Below, in pieces: positions 9,966 through 17,736 of a stretch of 64,000 bases of DNA. This DNA is from Lentimicrobiaceae bacterium (GTDB lineage: Bacteria; Bacteroidota; Bacteroidia; Bacteroidales; F082), in NCBI GenBank assembly GCA_018661505.1, contig JABJIE010000017.1:43136-107135 (forward strand). The letters are read 5' to 3'. The first letter of the stretch is position 1. Each line of letters opens with the position of its first letter. A program made the translations under genes and the position numbers. The notes beneath the pieces are model-generated. The model searched no databases, was not told the origin of the DNA, and saw only the letters and a program-made list of their open reading frames with translations.

Positions 9966-10529
9966 ATGGAAGATGAAGCTATTTTATGTATTGAAGAGGT
10001 TAAAGAAAGTATGCAAGATGCTATGAAACATTTAGATAAGGAATTTCTAAAAGTCAGAGCGGGTAAAGCATCACCTTCGATGTTATCTGGAGTTATGGTG
10101 GAGTATTACGGAACATTAACACCAATTGAACAAACATCAAACATCAATACTCCCGATGCACGACAGATTGTTATTCAACCATTCGACAGAACCCAAATGG
10201 GTGAGATTGAGAAAGCCATTCTAAATTCAAATCTAGGCTTTAACCCCCAGAATGAAGGAGATATTATAAGAATTAATGTTCCTCCATTAACAGAAGAGAG
10301 AAGATTGGAACTCGTAAGAAAAGCAAAAGCAGTTGCTGAGGATACTAAAGTTGGAATAAGGAATGCACGCAGAAATGGCAACGATGAAGTAAAGACGCTC
10401 GAGAAAGATGGTTTGCCAGAAGATATAGGTAAGAAACTTATGGGTGACATTCAAAAGCTGACCGACGAATATTCGAATAAAGTAGACACTCTTTTTGAGG
10501 AGAAAGAAAAAGATATTTTAACAGTTTAA
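9966..10529 (+). CDS. frr: Ribosome recycling factor
   Basis: Works with EF-G to split post-termination ribosomes. The 187-aa protein shows the three-helix-bundle RRF signatures: LDKEFLKVRAGKASPSML near the N-terminus, NINTPDARQIVIQPFDRT in the small domain, and VPPLTEERRLELVRKAK with RNARRNGNDEVK in the long helices. Length is normal. It has its own likely promoter at 9935 and converges with the holin-like gene ending at 10554. Nothing unusual. Confidence 0.98.
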   Translation: MEDEAILCIEEVKESMQDAMKHLDKEFLKVRAGKASPSMLSGVMVEYYGTLTPIEQTSNINTPDARQIVIQPFDRTQMGEIEKAILNSNLGFNPQNEGDIIRINVPPLTEERRLELVRKAKAVAEDTKVGIRNARRNGNDEVKTLEKDGLPEDIGKKLMGDIQKLTDEYSNKVDTLFEEKEKDILTV

Positions 10530-10553
10530 TTATACTGTATCCGAAATAAACCA

Positions 10554-11216
10554 CTAGGTTTCTAAGTTAGTTTCTTCGTTTGTTTTTAGCGGTTTTTTTA
10601 CCTTTTTTTTACTCTTTTTATCTCCCTTAAATTTACTTATAAGAGTATACACAAAACGTGCAACGTTTGTGGTAGTAATTATTGAAGAGTATGCTTTCCC
10701 CAATATTTCTTGAAGGATATTTTTTATGGTTAGGTTATGTTCTATAACCTTCACTTTTTCATTGATGTTTTCCTTGTTATCCGATAACTTCTTCCTTAAT
10801 AGTAGGATATTCTCATTCTGCGACTCATTGGTATCAAATGTGAATTCATCATTTTTTGGGTTGTAATCATCAAAAAAGATACGTCCAAAGAACCCTCGCA
10901 CTGGGTTAAAAATTAATCGCTTTCTGTAAAAGAATATGATGCCTGCAAAAAACAAGTAAAATAGGGCTACAATAAGGAATCCAACTCCGGTTGACCATCC
11001 AGTTATTGCACTAAACCATTCAGCAAATGCAAAAGAAAAGAATAATAAAATGAAGCCACTTATACCAAAAAAAAGGAGGAGCAACATCATATAAGATGCT
11101 AACTCACTAGATCCTTTTACAAAAACTAGTTTGTTGTAGGTAATCAGATTATCTAAGTAATCTTTAAAATCATCAATAATTTCCTTGAAAGGATCTGTAA
11201 GATTATTTTGCTCCAT
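10554..11216 (-). CDS. Phage-holin-3_6-like (DUF1469/Holin-X family) membrane protein
   Basis: A 220-aa inner-membrane protein with two adjacent transmembrane helices (around MMLLLLFFGISGFILLFFSF and GVGFLIVALFYLFFAGIIFF), then a basic/charged cytoplasmic tail ending in KKSKKKVKKP. This arrangement fits the Holin-X (YqjE/DUF1469) family, which despite its name is chromosomal and not phage-borne. It follows a YtxH gene by 22 bp, itself behind an AI-2E-type permease; YtxH-YqjE pairs are common and are thought to be envelope-stress proteins. Function is unproven. Confidence 0.7.
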   Translation of the reverse strand: MEQNNLTDPFKEIIDDFKDYLDNLITYNKLVFVKGSSELASYMMLLLLFFGISGFILLFFSFAFAEWFSAITGWSTGVGFLIVALFYLFFAGIIFFYRKRLIFNPVRGFFGRIFFDDYNPKNDEFTFDTNESQNENILLLRKKLSDNKENINEKVKVIEHNLTIKNILQEILGKAYSSIITTTNVARFVYTLISKFKGDKKSKKKVKKPLKTNEETNLET

Positions 11217-11238
11217 GAGGAAATTAGTTAAATGAGTT

Positions 11239-11532
11239 TTAGGCCTTACTTTTTACTTCTTCAATTATGGCAGAGGTACTCTTTTTTACAGTATCGATTG
11301 TTTCTTCAGCTCCTTCTTTAATGTCTTCGAGTACGTCTGTCATTGATTCTTTCAAATCATCGAATTTATCAAATAAATCGTCAGTTATTTCTTTGGACTT
11401 ATCAGACAGTTTTCTTCTTGTTTCTTCTCCTGGCTCAGGAGCAAAAAGTAAACCTGCTAATACTCCCGCTGCAGCACCCATTAGAGCACCTGCTACAAAG
11501 GCAAAGCCTGAATTTGAATTATTGTCGCTCAT
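11239..11532 (-). CDS. YtxH domain-containing protein
   Basis: A 97-aa protein with an N-terminal Gly/Ala-rich membrane helix (AFVAGALMGAAAGVLAGLLF) followed by the YtxH signature APEPGEETRRKL, then a charged amphipathic/coiled tail (KSKEITDDLFDKFDDLKES). YtxH proteins are small general-stress/envelope proteins of unknown mechanism. The gene lies between the AI-2E-type permease (56 bp upstream) and the holin-like gene (22 bp downstream), on the same strand, probably one transcript. Confidence 0.85.
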   Translation of the reverse strand: MSDNNSNSGFAFVAGALMGAAAGVLAGLLFAPEPGEETRRKLSDKSKEITDDLFDKFDDLKESMTDVLEDIKEGAEETIDTVKKSTSAIIEEVKSKA

Positions 11533-11588
11533 TTATTAAAAATTTAAAGGTTAAATATATATTATTATATGATTATTACTTAAAAAGG

Positions 11589-12686
11589 TTACATTCTGCT
11601 AGTTAAATATTTAACTAATTTCATTTGTTGCATAAACTGACGCAGTATGACCTTCAAAATTGTATAGGTAGGTATTGCAAGTATCATACCAATAATTCCT
11701 GCAATCTTGCCTCCAATGATAATTGCAAGAAAAACCTCAACAGGATGAGCTTTAACACTTTTGGCATGTATCTGAGGTTGCAATATTAAATTGTCGATGA
11801 TATTTGCGATTAAAAATACTCCAACTACGCTGAGGAATGTAAATGTTATAAGGTCATATTCACCATTACTTAATATTGATAGGATTGCTAAGACTGAGCC
11901 TATGGTCATTCCAATCAATGGGCCTAAATAGGGAATTACATTCATTAAGCCTCCGATGAAGCCAATTAGCAGTGCATTTGGCACACCCAATATTAGTAGC
12001 CCAATGGTCTCTAGTGTCATCATTATTATTACCTCCACGAGAATACCATGAAAATACCTAACCAAAAGAAATTTGGAGTCATGCAATGCCTTGTCAAGAT
12101 CTTCCATATATTTTTCCGGTGAAAGCATTAGAATGAAATTCTTGAGTAGTTTGTCGTCAAATAAGAAATAGTATGTTAGAAATACTACAATAAATGTACC
12201 TACAAATACAGAACCAGTGGTGCTAACAATATCTGTGAAGAAGTTTGTGAATTTGGCAATGCTTACTAATTCAAGAATCTGCGATTTCAAATAAATTGCA
12301 AGTGTTTCATCTGCATTTATGACATTGTACTGAACCAAAAAAGCGTCAAATCGATCCATGGGTTCTTGATAATTAGCAATTATATCGTTCACATTAATGC
12401 TGGATATTATATTTGCCTGTCGTATTATAAGTGGAACGATTAGAACCATAAAAGCACTAATTACAAGTATAATAACAATAAGAGATATAATGGTACTCAA
12501 GGTGTGTGGCATCTTTCGGTTCCACATTTTAACACTATCCAATTTCTTCACCAAAGGTGTTCCAATCATGGATAGAAATAATGCAATTAATATGTAGCCA
12601 ACAACATCCATAAAATACCATCCCATAAATACAATTATTACAAATCCTATCAATGGTCGTATGTATTGAAAAAGGTTATCTCTCAT
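11589..12686 (-). CDS. AI-2E family (TqsA/PerM) transporter
   Basis: A 365-aa polytopic inner-membrane protein with about eight transmembrane helices. The family hallmark is the C-terminal block LLIGFIGGLMNVIPYLGPLIG, followed by NIIDNLILQPQIHAKSVKAHPVEVFLAIIIGG. Members export varied small molecules or Na+; transport of autoinducer-2 is not implied by this sequence. It is first in a likely operon with YtxH and the holin-like gene. The start is the first ATG (MRDNLFQYIRPLIG). Confidence 0.9.
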   Translation of the reverse strand: MRDNLFQYIRPLIGFVIIVFMGWYFMDVVGYILIALFLSMIGTPLVKKLDSVKMWNRKMPHTLSTIISLIVIILVISAFMVLIVPLIIRQANIISSINVNDIIANYQEPMDRFDAFLVQYNVINADETLAIYLKSQILELVSIAKFTNFFTDIVSTTGSVFVGTFIVVFLTYYFLFDDKLLKNFILMLSPEKYMEDLDKALHDSKFLLVRYFHGILVEVIIMMTLETIGLLILGVPNALLIGFIGGLMNVIPYLGPLIGMTIGSVLAILSILSNGEYDLITFTFLSVVGVFLIANIIDNLILQPQIHAKSVKAHPVEVFLAIIIGGKIAGIIGMILAIPTYTILKVILRQFMQQMKLVKYLTSRM

Positions 12687-12826
12687 GTGAATAATAAAAG
12701 TTTACATTATAAAATTACACAAATAATTATATTGTTTGCTTTAAATAACGTTTTCGTTGGTCAAACATTATATTGACCTTCTACTAATATTAAAAATAAT
12801 GTATTTAGGAATAAGCCTAATCCTTT

Positions 12827-13153
12827 TTACTTAAGTTTTGGATTATTTTGATGTCTCTGCTTGTCTCTGTTATTTTTTTTTTCAATATTTTCTCTTAGAG
12901 CGTTTTCTAAGTCTATGCCAGTTTGGTTTGCAAGACAAATAATAACAAATAAAACATCTGCAAGTTCATCACCAAGGCTATTATCTTTCTCATTTTCCTT
13001 GAAGGACTGTTCACCATATTTTCTTGCTATTATTCGAGCAACCTCACCAACTTCCTCGGTCAATAAAGCCACATTGGTTAATTCGTTAAAATATCTTACA
13101 CCTGTTGTTTTAATCCAGTCATCAACTTTTTGTTGCGCCTCATGTATGGTCAT
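12827..13153 (-). CDS. MazG-like nucleotide pyrophosphohydrolase
   Basis: A 108-aa all-alpha NTP-PPase of the single-domain MazG/YpjD type, which hydrolyses (d)NTPs to monophosphates as a housecleaning function. The Mg-binding pattern is visible: LLTEEVGEVARII gives E-E-x-x-E and SLGDELADVLFVIICLAN gives E-x-x-D. The C-terminal tail is basic (KKNNRDKQRHQNNPKLK). It diverges from the THUMP methyltransferase gene with a 59-bp gap carrying back-to-back promoter-like boxes. Confidence 0.88.
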   Translation of the reverse strand: MTIHEAQQKVDDWIKTTGVRYFNELTNVALLTEEVGEVARIIARKYGEQSFKENEKDNSLGDELADVLFVIICLANQTGIDLENALRENIEKKNNRDKQRHQNNPKLK

Positions 13154-13186
13154 CTTATAAGTTTTGAAAATTTATTTTAACTCAGG

Positions 13187-13194
13187 CGAAATTA
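13187..13194 (-). promoter_or_regulatory. Possible -7 box (TAATTTCG) for the MazG-like gene
   Basis: On the minus strand TAATTTCG, one base off TAnnTTTG, ends 33 bases before the MazG-like ATG. It is almost back to back with the plus-strand box at 13197. Confidence 0.35.
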
Positions 13195-13196
13195 GT

Positions 13197-13204
13197 TAAT
13201 TTTG
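13197..13204 (+). promoter_or_regulatory. -7 box TAATTTTG just before the THUMP methyltransferase gene
   Basis: A perfect TAnnTTTG match only 8 bases before the ATG at 13213. Either the transcript is almost leaderless, or translation starts at the later in-frame ATGs at 13237, 13243 or 13252. Confidence 0.45.
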
Positions 13205-13212
13205 CCAAGTGT

Positions 13213-14679
13213 ATGGATTCGCTAAAAGATTTTAAAATGGGAATGGATTTAATGGCAAAAACATTTGCTGGTCTTGAGGATGAGCTTGCTAGTGAGCTAA
13301 AAAGTATTGGGGCTAGTGATGTAGAGATTATTAAACGTGGGTGCACATTTCGTGGTGATACATCCCTAATGTATAAAATAAATTACTTGTCACGACTTGC
13401 TGTAAGAGTATTGAAACCCATCAGTGTTTTTGAAGTAAAAAATGATGAGCAGCTTTATAAAAAAGTTAAGAAAATAGATTGGGGCAGTATATTCAAACTT
13501 AATCAAACTTTTTCTGTTGAAGCAAATTTATTTCATAGTGATTTGGACCATTCACATTATGCAGCATTAAAAACGAAAGATGCTATTGTAGATCAGTTTC
13601 GCGAGGCAACTGGGAAACGCCCCTGGGTTAATGTCGAAAAGCCTAATATCTATATCGATGTGCATATAAGCCATAATTTATGTACCATATCTCTTGATAG
13701 TTCTGGGGAATCCTTACATAAAAGGGGTTACAAAATTGATGCAGATAAAGCACCCATAAATGAGATATTAGCTGCGGGAATGATTAAATTATCGGGCTGG
13801 AAAGCTGATTGTGATTTATATGATCCAATGTGCGGTTCTGGAACAATACCAATTGAGGCTGCTATGATGGCAATGAATATACCTGCAGGATATTATCGTG
13901 ACAACTTTGCGTTCATGAATTGGGAAGAGTATGATGAAAGCCTATGGGAGAGTGTAAAGTCATCTGCTAATGATCAACTAAAGGATTTGGAATGCAATAT
14001 ATATGCTTCGGATAGATCTGATAAGGCCATAGGCATAACCAAGAGAAATCTTAAGCATGCTGGTTTACACAAAGATATAATCGTTAGGTCAGCTTATTTT
14101 GATTCCATCAAACCAGAGGTACCCAAAGGAATTATAATAATGAATCCTCCCTATGGAATTAGATTGGAAGAACGTGGTGAATTAAGGGATTTATATAAGG
14201 GAATAGGAGATGTCCTTAAATCGAATTTTAAGGGCTTTGATGCGTGGATTATAAGTCCAAATTTTGATTCAGTAAAGTTTGTTGGGTTGAGACCATCAAA
14301 AAGGATTACCCTTTTCAATGGCCCTGTTGAAACAAAGTATATGAAATTTGAAATATATGAGGGAACACGGAGATATGGCGATACTGAAAATCAAAATTGG
14401 AAAGATACTCGAAAGGAGTCTGCAAAATTTGGAAAAGATAGATTGAAAAAGAAATTTTCACCAAGTAGTAATCCAAAAACTGAGAAAAAAATATACCCTA
14501 AACCCAAAGAAAGAAGTATAGAAGAATCTTCCTCTGACGAAAACCGCAGAAATGTTTTGGATAAAAGGAGTAAAGATTTTGAAAGAAGAATGGAGTCCTT
14601 ACGAAGATTTACGGGAAGCGATAGTGGAGAAAAATCAGGTAAACGACCAAGAAAAAGAATAGATCCAGATAAAAGTTAG
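13213..14679 (+). CDS. THUMP-domain class I RNA methyltransferase (RlmL/TrmN-like)
   Basis: A 488-aa protein: N-terminal THUMP RNA-binding region (about residues 15-165, starting MAKTFAGLEDELASELK), then a Rossmann methyltransferase domain with YDPMCGSGTIPIEAA near 202 and the N6-adenine/N2-guanine catalytic motif IMNPPYG near 310. The closest well-known enzymes are the RlmL half of RlmKL (23S rRNA m2G2445) and archaeal Trm14/TrmN. The last 100 residues are a very basic, low-complexity tail (KFGKDRLKKKFSPSSNPKTE) likely to bind RNA. The start is uncertain: family members usually begin close to the MAKTFAG segment, and the promoter box at 13197 almost touches this ATG, so 13237-13252 are real alternatives. 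Confidence 0.9.
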   Translation: MDSLKDFKMGMDLMAKTFAGLEDELASELKSIGASDVEIIKRGCTFRGDTSLMYKINYLSRLAVRVLKPISVFEVKNDEQLYKKVKKIDWGSIFKLNQTFSVEANLFHSDLDHSHYAALKTKDAIVDQFREATGKRPWVNVEKPNIYIDVHISHNLCTISLDSSGESLHKRGYKIDADKAPINEILAAGMIKLSGWKADCDLYDPMCGSGTIPIEAAMMAMNIPAGYYRDNFAFMNWEEYDESLWESVKSSANDQLKDLECNIYASDRSDKAIGITKRNLKHAGLHKDIIVRSAYFDSIKPEVPKGIIIMNPPYGIRLEERGELRDLYKGIGDVLKSNFKGFDAWIISPNFDSVKFVGLRPSKRITLFNGPVETKYMKFEIYEGTRRYGDTENQNWKDTRKESAKFGKDRLKKKFSPSSNPKTEKKIYPKPKERSIEESSSDENRRNVLDKRSKDFERRMESLRRFTGSDSGEKSGKRPRKRIDPDKS

Positions 14680-14703
14680 GTGAAGAAACATCAATAATTG
14701 CTA

Positions 14704-14951
14704 ATTAATTATTGTTCCAACCATTGCTTTGATTACAATACGTGTAGTCACTGATAAAACTAGTATTTCTTTGTTCAAAGTCTCCATTTGTAACCAAATT
14801 GTTGTTGGTTATTTCACTTCCTTCTAATCTATAGATTATGCAGGCGCACTGGAGAAACGTTTGGATTAGATATGCTAGGATCTGTAGGAGTGAATATCCA
14901 TTCATAACTATAGTTCCCTGATGAAGATCCCTCAAATTGAGTTAGCTTGAT
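14704..14951 (-). pseudogene. Frameshifted remnant of a large surface/adhesin protein (PKD-like repeat plus NGDFEQG-type domain)
   Basis: On the minus strand, one frame from about 14951 reads QFEGSSSGNYSYEWIFTPTD, continuing PSISNPNVSPV before a stop at about 14836; this looks like a PKD/Ig-like repeat of Bacteroidota surface proteins. In another frame, from about 14836 to 14705, the sequence reads LVTNGDFEQRNTSFISDYTY followed by CNQSNGWNNN and a stop. That resembles the NLV-x-NGDFE-x-GN-x-GF-x-SDY module of gliding-motility-associated extracellular proteins. The two halves are in different frames and lack a start, so this is a decayed fragment. The 76-aa ORF listed in the track (TTG start) joins noise to only one of the halves. 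No IS element is visible next to it. Confidence 0.65.
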
Positions 14952-14957
14952 TATTTA

Positions 14958-16328
14958 TTACTTCATTTCTTCTGCGAAGAAGTGATAAAACCATGTTATG
15001 GTTTCTATGCCATTATAGAAATTGACAACAGGAAAATTTTCATTTGGCGAGTGTATTGCATCTGATTCGAGACCAAAACCCATAAGAATAGTCTTTATGC
15101 CAAGCTTTTCTTCAAAGGTTGAAATTATTGGAATACTTCCTCCTGAGCGCATTGGAACGGGAGTTTTGCCATATACTTTTTCAAAGGCTTTCTCTGCTGC
15201 ATAATATGCCGGTAAGTCTATTGGACAGACGTAAGCTTGTCCACCGTGGTGAGTTTCAACTTTTACTTTTACAGATTTTGGTGCAATTCCTTCAAAGTAT
15301 TCCTTAAACATCTCTGCAATTTTTTTATGATCCTGATTTGGAACTAGTCTTGCAGAAATCTTTGCAAATGCTTTGGAAGGCAGCACTGTTTTTGCCCCTT
15401 CACCGGTATATCCTCCCCAAATACCACAAACATCGAATGTGGGACGTATACCAGTTCTTTCGGTTGTGGTAAAACCTTCTTCACCAAAAAGCTCTTCAAC
15501 ATTAATTGCACTTTTATAGTCTTCTATGGAGAATGGTGCTTTATTTAGCATTTCTCTTTCTTTTTCTGACGATACAAGGACATCATCATAAAAACCAGGT
15601 ATGGTAATTCTCCCATTTTCATCTGTTATTCTGGCTATCATTTTTGCCAAAATATTAATTGGATTTCCAACTGCCCCACCAAATAATCCTGAATGCAGAT
15701 CTCTATTGGGGCCTGTTACTTCCACCTGCCAATAAGCAAGACCTCTTAACCCAGTAGTAATTGATGGAATATCTTGAGCTATCATTCCAGTGTCTGACAC
15801 TAAAATTATGTCAGCTTTAAGCATTTCTTTGTGTTCATCACAAAAAGCACCAAGACTCACAGAACCAATTTCTTCCTCACCTTCAATCATAAATTTGACA
15901 TTGGTTCTAAGCATATTCGTTTTGCATAATGCTTCAAATGCTTTTATGTGCATAAAACCTTGACCCTTATCATCATCTGCTCCTCTGGCATAAATCTTTC
16001 CATCACGTATTTCTGGTTCGAATGGTGGAGAATCCCATAAATTTAGTGGATCAACAGGCATAACATCATAATGAGAGTATATCAACACCGTTGGTAATGA
16101 TGGGTCTATTATTTTTTCACCATATACAACTGGATTACCCGCTGTTTTCATAATCTCTACAGTATCAGCTCCTGCTTTCAAAAGACATTCTTTTAGGTAC
16201 TCTGACATTCTTATCATATCATCCTTATGATCGGATAATGAGGATATCGAAGGAATACGAATTGCATCAAACAATTCTTCCATAAATCTGTCTTTATTTT
16301 CGTCAATATATTTTTTTACTTTGTTCAA
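14958..16328 (-). CDS. M20 family dipeptidase (CNDP/PepV-like metallopeptidase)
   Basis: A cytosolic di-zinc dipeptidase of 456 aa. Metal-ligand motifs: YSHYDVMPVDP (His), GADDDKGQ (bridging Asp), EGEEEIGS (Glu pair), then the dimerisation lid domain with DLHSGLFGGAVGNP, and RSGGSIPI near the C-terminus. The start is TTG at 16326-16328 (MNKVKKYIDENKDRFMEEL): family members begin with exactly this amphipathic helix, no ATG is near, and a TACCTTTG box sits 25 bases upstream. It is the last complete gene of a minus-strand series; the degraded surface-protein remnant lies just beyond its stop codon. Confidence 0.93.
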   Translation of the reverse strand: MNKVKKYIDENKDRFMEELFDAIRIPSISSLSDHKDDMIRMSEYLKECLLKAGADTVEIMKTAGNPVVYGEKIIDPSLPTVLIYSHYDVMPVDPLNLWDSPPFEPEIRDGKIYARGADDDKGQGFMHIKAFEALCKTNMLRTNVKFMIEGEEEIGSVSLGAFCDEHKEMLKADIILVSDTGMIAQDIPSITTGLRGLAYWQVEVTGPNRDLHSGLFGGAVGNPINILAKMIARITDENGRITIPGFYDDVLVSSEKEREMLNKAPFSIEDYKSAINVEELFGEEGFTTTERTGIRPTFDVCGIWGGYTGEGAKTVLPSKAFAKISARLVPNQDHKKIAEMFKEYFEGIAPKSVKVKVETHHGGQAYVCPIDLPAYYAAEKAFEKVYGKTPVPMRSGGSIPIISTFEEKLGIKTILMGFGLESDAIHSPNENFPVVNFYNGIETITWFYHFFAEEMK

Positions 16329-16353
16329 ATTGTATCTTGTTGTTTTGAATCTT

Positions 16354-16361
16354 CAAAGGTA
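16354..16361 (-). promoter_or_regulatory. -7 box TACCTTTG for the M20 dipeptidase
   Basis: A perfect minus-strand TAnnTTTG match 25 bases before the TTG start at 16328; it supports that start and an independent transcript. Confidence 0.5.
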
Positions 16362-16405
16362 AAAATTCTAGGAAATTATTAAAGTAATAACAAGCAAAAT
16401 CAAAG

Positions 16406-16687
16406 TTATTTTATTGAAAATATTGAAGAATTTAATGGGGGTACGTGTTGAACTTCAACTCTGGAAACCCTTGCCCATTGTGGGCCAGTTTTACACCAGT
16501 CTATAAAACTATCAAGGTTAGCTTTAGTCCCTTCAGCTTCTATATATACGCTACCATTAGATTTATTTAGCACATATCCACAAATATTTAACTCCTTTGC
16601 TTTTTTATTAGTATAAAACCTAAATCCAACACCTTGAACTTTTCCAAAAACTGATATTGTTGCAGCTATTTGTTTTGATTTTAACAT
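16406..16687 (-). CDS. Acylphosphatase
   Basis: A 93-aa alpha/beta-sandwich enzyme that hydrolyses acyl-phosphates. The signature GKVQGVGFRFYTNKKAKEL contains the phosphate-binding Arg, and GYVLNKSNGSVYIEAEG contains the catalytic Asn. Length is normal for the family. It lies on the minus strand, 64 bp after an uncharacterised gene and 77 bp before the dipeptidase. Confidence 0.95.
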   Translation of the reverse strand: MLKSKQIAATISVFGKVQGVGFRFYTNKKAKELNICGYVLNKSNGSVYIEAEGTKANLDSFIDWCKTGPQWARVSRVEVQHVPPLNSSIFSIK

Positions 16688-16751
16688 TAATAGAAATTAA
16701 CTAAGCTTTAGACTAATTTGTATGAAAGGTAGCCATATCAAATAAAATTAT

Positions 16752-17321
16752 TTAAATACCTAACCTATTATTGAAAGTTAAGGTTAATTTTTCAAACAAC
16801 TGATCGGGCATTATTTTTCGCCATTGAACATCATTAAATTCTCCACTGAAAGCTATGAAATAATCTATATTTACCTCGCTAAATTCGCTAATTACAAAAC
16901 TCCTAAAGTTTATACCTATAATCCATCCGTCTCCTATGTTATTTGACCATTCCTCATAATAATCATTTGTGTCAGCATGAAAGTTAAGAATATTCTCACC
17001 AATAAGGATGAAGTATTTAATACCTTTATCAATGAGTAATTCAATGACGTTCCTGTATAAATACATTATATCGTTGTAAAGAAGGTCGTTCCATTCTCCA
17101 ATTAATTCAATGATACAATATTTAAGATCATAATTAACCATCAATATCTTAATGAATAGTGTTTGGGAGCCAAAATCATCCCACTGTGGATGAATTAAAT
17201 GATTGTAAATTGAATTTGTAAAAGTGAATTCACTATACTCCCGATTATGAAAAGGTGAATGGGCGTCTTTTGCAGCGTTATAGAGATCACTCCAATGATA
17301 GTATGGCTCAATATGATGCAT
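16752..17321 (-). CDS. Uncharacterised cytosolic protein conserved in Bacteroidota
   Basis: A 189-aa protein with no signal peptide or membrane helix. It is rich in aromatic and acidic residues; conserved-looking segments are HHIEPYYHWSDLYNAAKDAH, SPFHNREYSEFTF and NHLIHPQWDDFGSQTLFIKI. I recall similar hypothetical proteins in Bacteroidota but know no function, and no catalytic motif stands out. It lies between DUF493 (93 bp upstream) and the acylphosphatase (64 bp downstream) in a same-strand series. The ATG start gives MHHIEP. Confidence 0.75.
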   Translation of the reverse strand: MHHIEPYYHWSDLYNAAKDAHSPFHNREYSEFTFTNSIYNHLIHPQWDDFGSQTLFIKILMVNYDLKYCIIELIGEWNDLLYNDIMYLYRNVIELLIDKGIKYFILIGENILNFHADTNDYYEEWSNNIGDGWIIGINFRSFVISEFSEVNIDYFIAFSGEFNDVQWRKIMPDQLFEKLTLTFNNRLGI

Positions 17322-17414
17322 TAAATTAATTTTTAATTAAAAGCTAAACTTATTTGCCCTGGTATATTTTGAAGACTAAACATTTTTTTTATCCAGCTTA
17401 TATTATTCTTTAGA

Positions 17415-17732
17415 TCATAATGCAAACTTAAAGCCTGAAAGCTTCTTTATGTTATCGTACATAGTTTCCATTTGAGATTTACTAATTATTGTAACTTCAA
17501 AATGATAGCTAGTGTATGTACCCTTTGAACTTACATTACAACTAAGGTATTTATTTTCAATATTTAGTTTATTTAGCGTATCCTCAATGTTTTTTATGTG
17601 CTCCTCATTGGATAGGGATGCATCTAGAACAGCTTTCAGATGGAACGTAATAGGGAACTCAAGTTTGGCGCCATTAAACGCATCAGTATTACCTTTATCA
17701 TCACCATTTTCTGGTGTTTGTATATCTGACAT
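17415..17732 (-). CDS. DUF493 (YbeD-like) family protein
   Basis: A 105-aa protein whose last 85 residues match the small alpha/beta DUF493 fold: EFPITFHLKAVLDAS, VSSKGTYTSYHFEVTIISKS and a closing LSGFKFAL. E. coli YbeD is an example; the fold resembles ACT/regulatory domains but the function is unknown. The N-terminal 25 residues are a polar, probably disordered extension. It begins 4 bp after the LpxR-like gene, indicating translational coupling or at least cotranscription. Confidence 0.85.
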   Translation of the reverse strand: MSDIQTPENGDDKGNTDAFNGAKLEFPITFHLKAVLDASLSNEEHIKNIEDTLNKLNIENKYLSCNVSSKGTYTSYHFEVTIISKSQMETMYDNIKKLSGFKFAL

Positions 17733-17736
17733 ATAT

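Noticed and set aside
10554-11216. Phage holin as a sign of a prophage
   Set aside because: The Holin-X/YqjE family is chromosomal; neighbours are YtxH and an AI-2E-type permease, and no phage gene is nearby.
11589-12686. Quorum-sensing role for the AI-2E family protein
   Set aside because: Family membership does not show autoinducer-2 transport; no luxS or AI-2 receptor is in the window.
14705-14935. 76-aa minus-strand ORF with TTG start taken as an intact gene
   Set aside because: Its N-terminal half is the wrong frame of a PKD-like repeat; only the C-terminal half is protein-like. Treated as part of a pseudogene.
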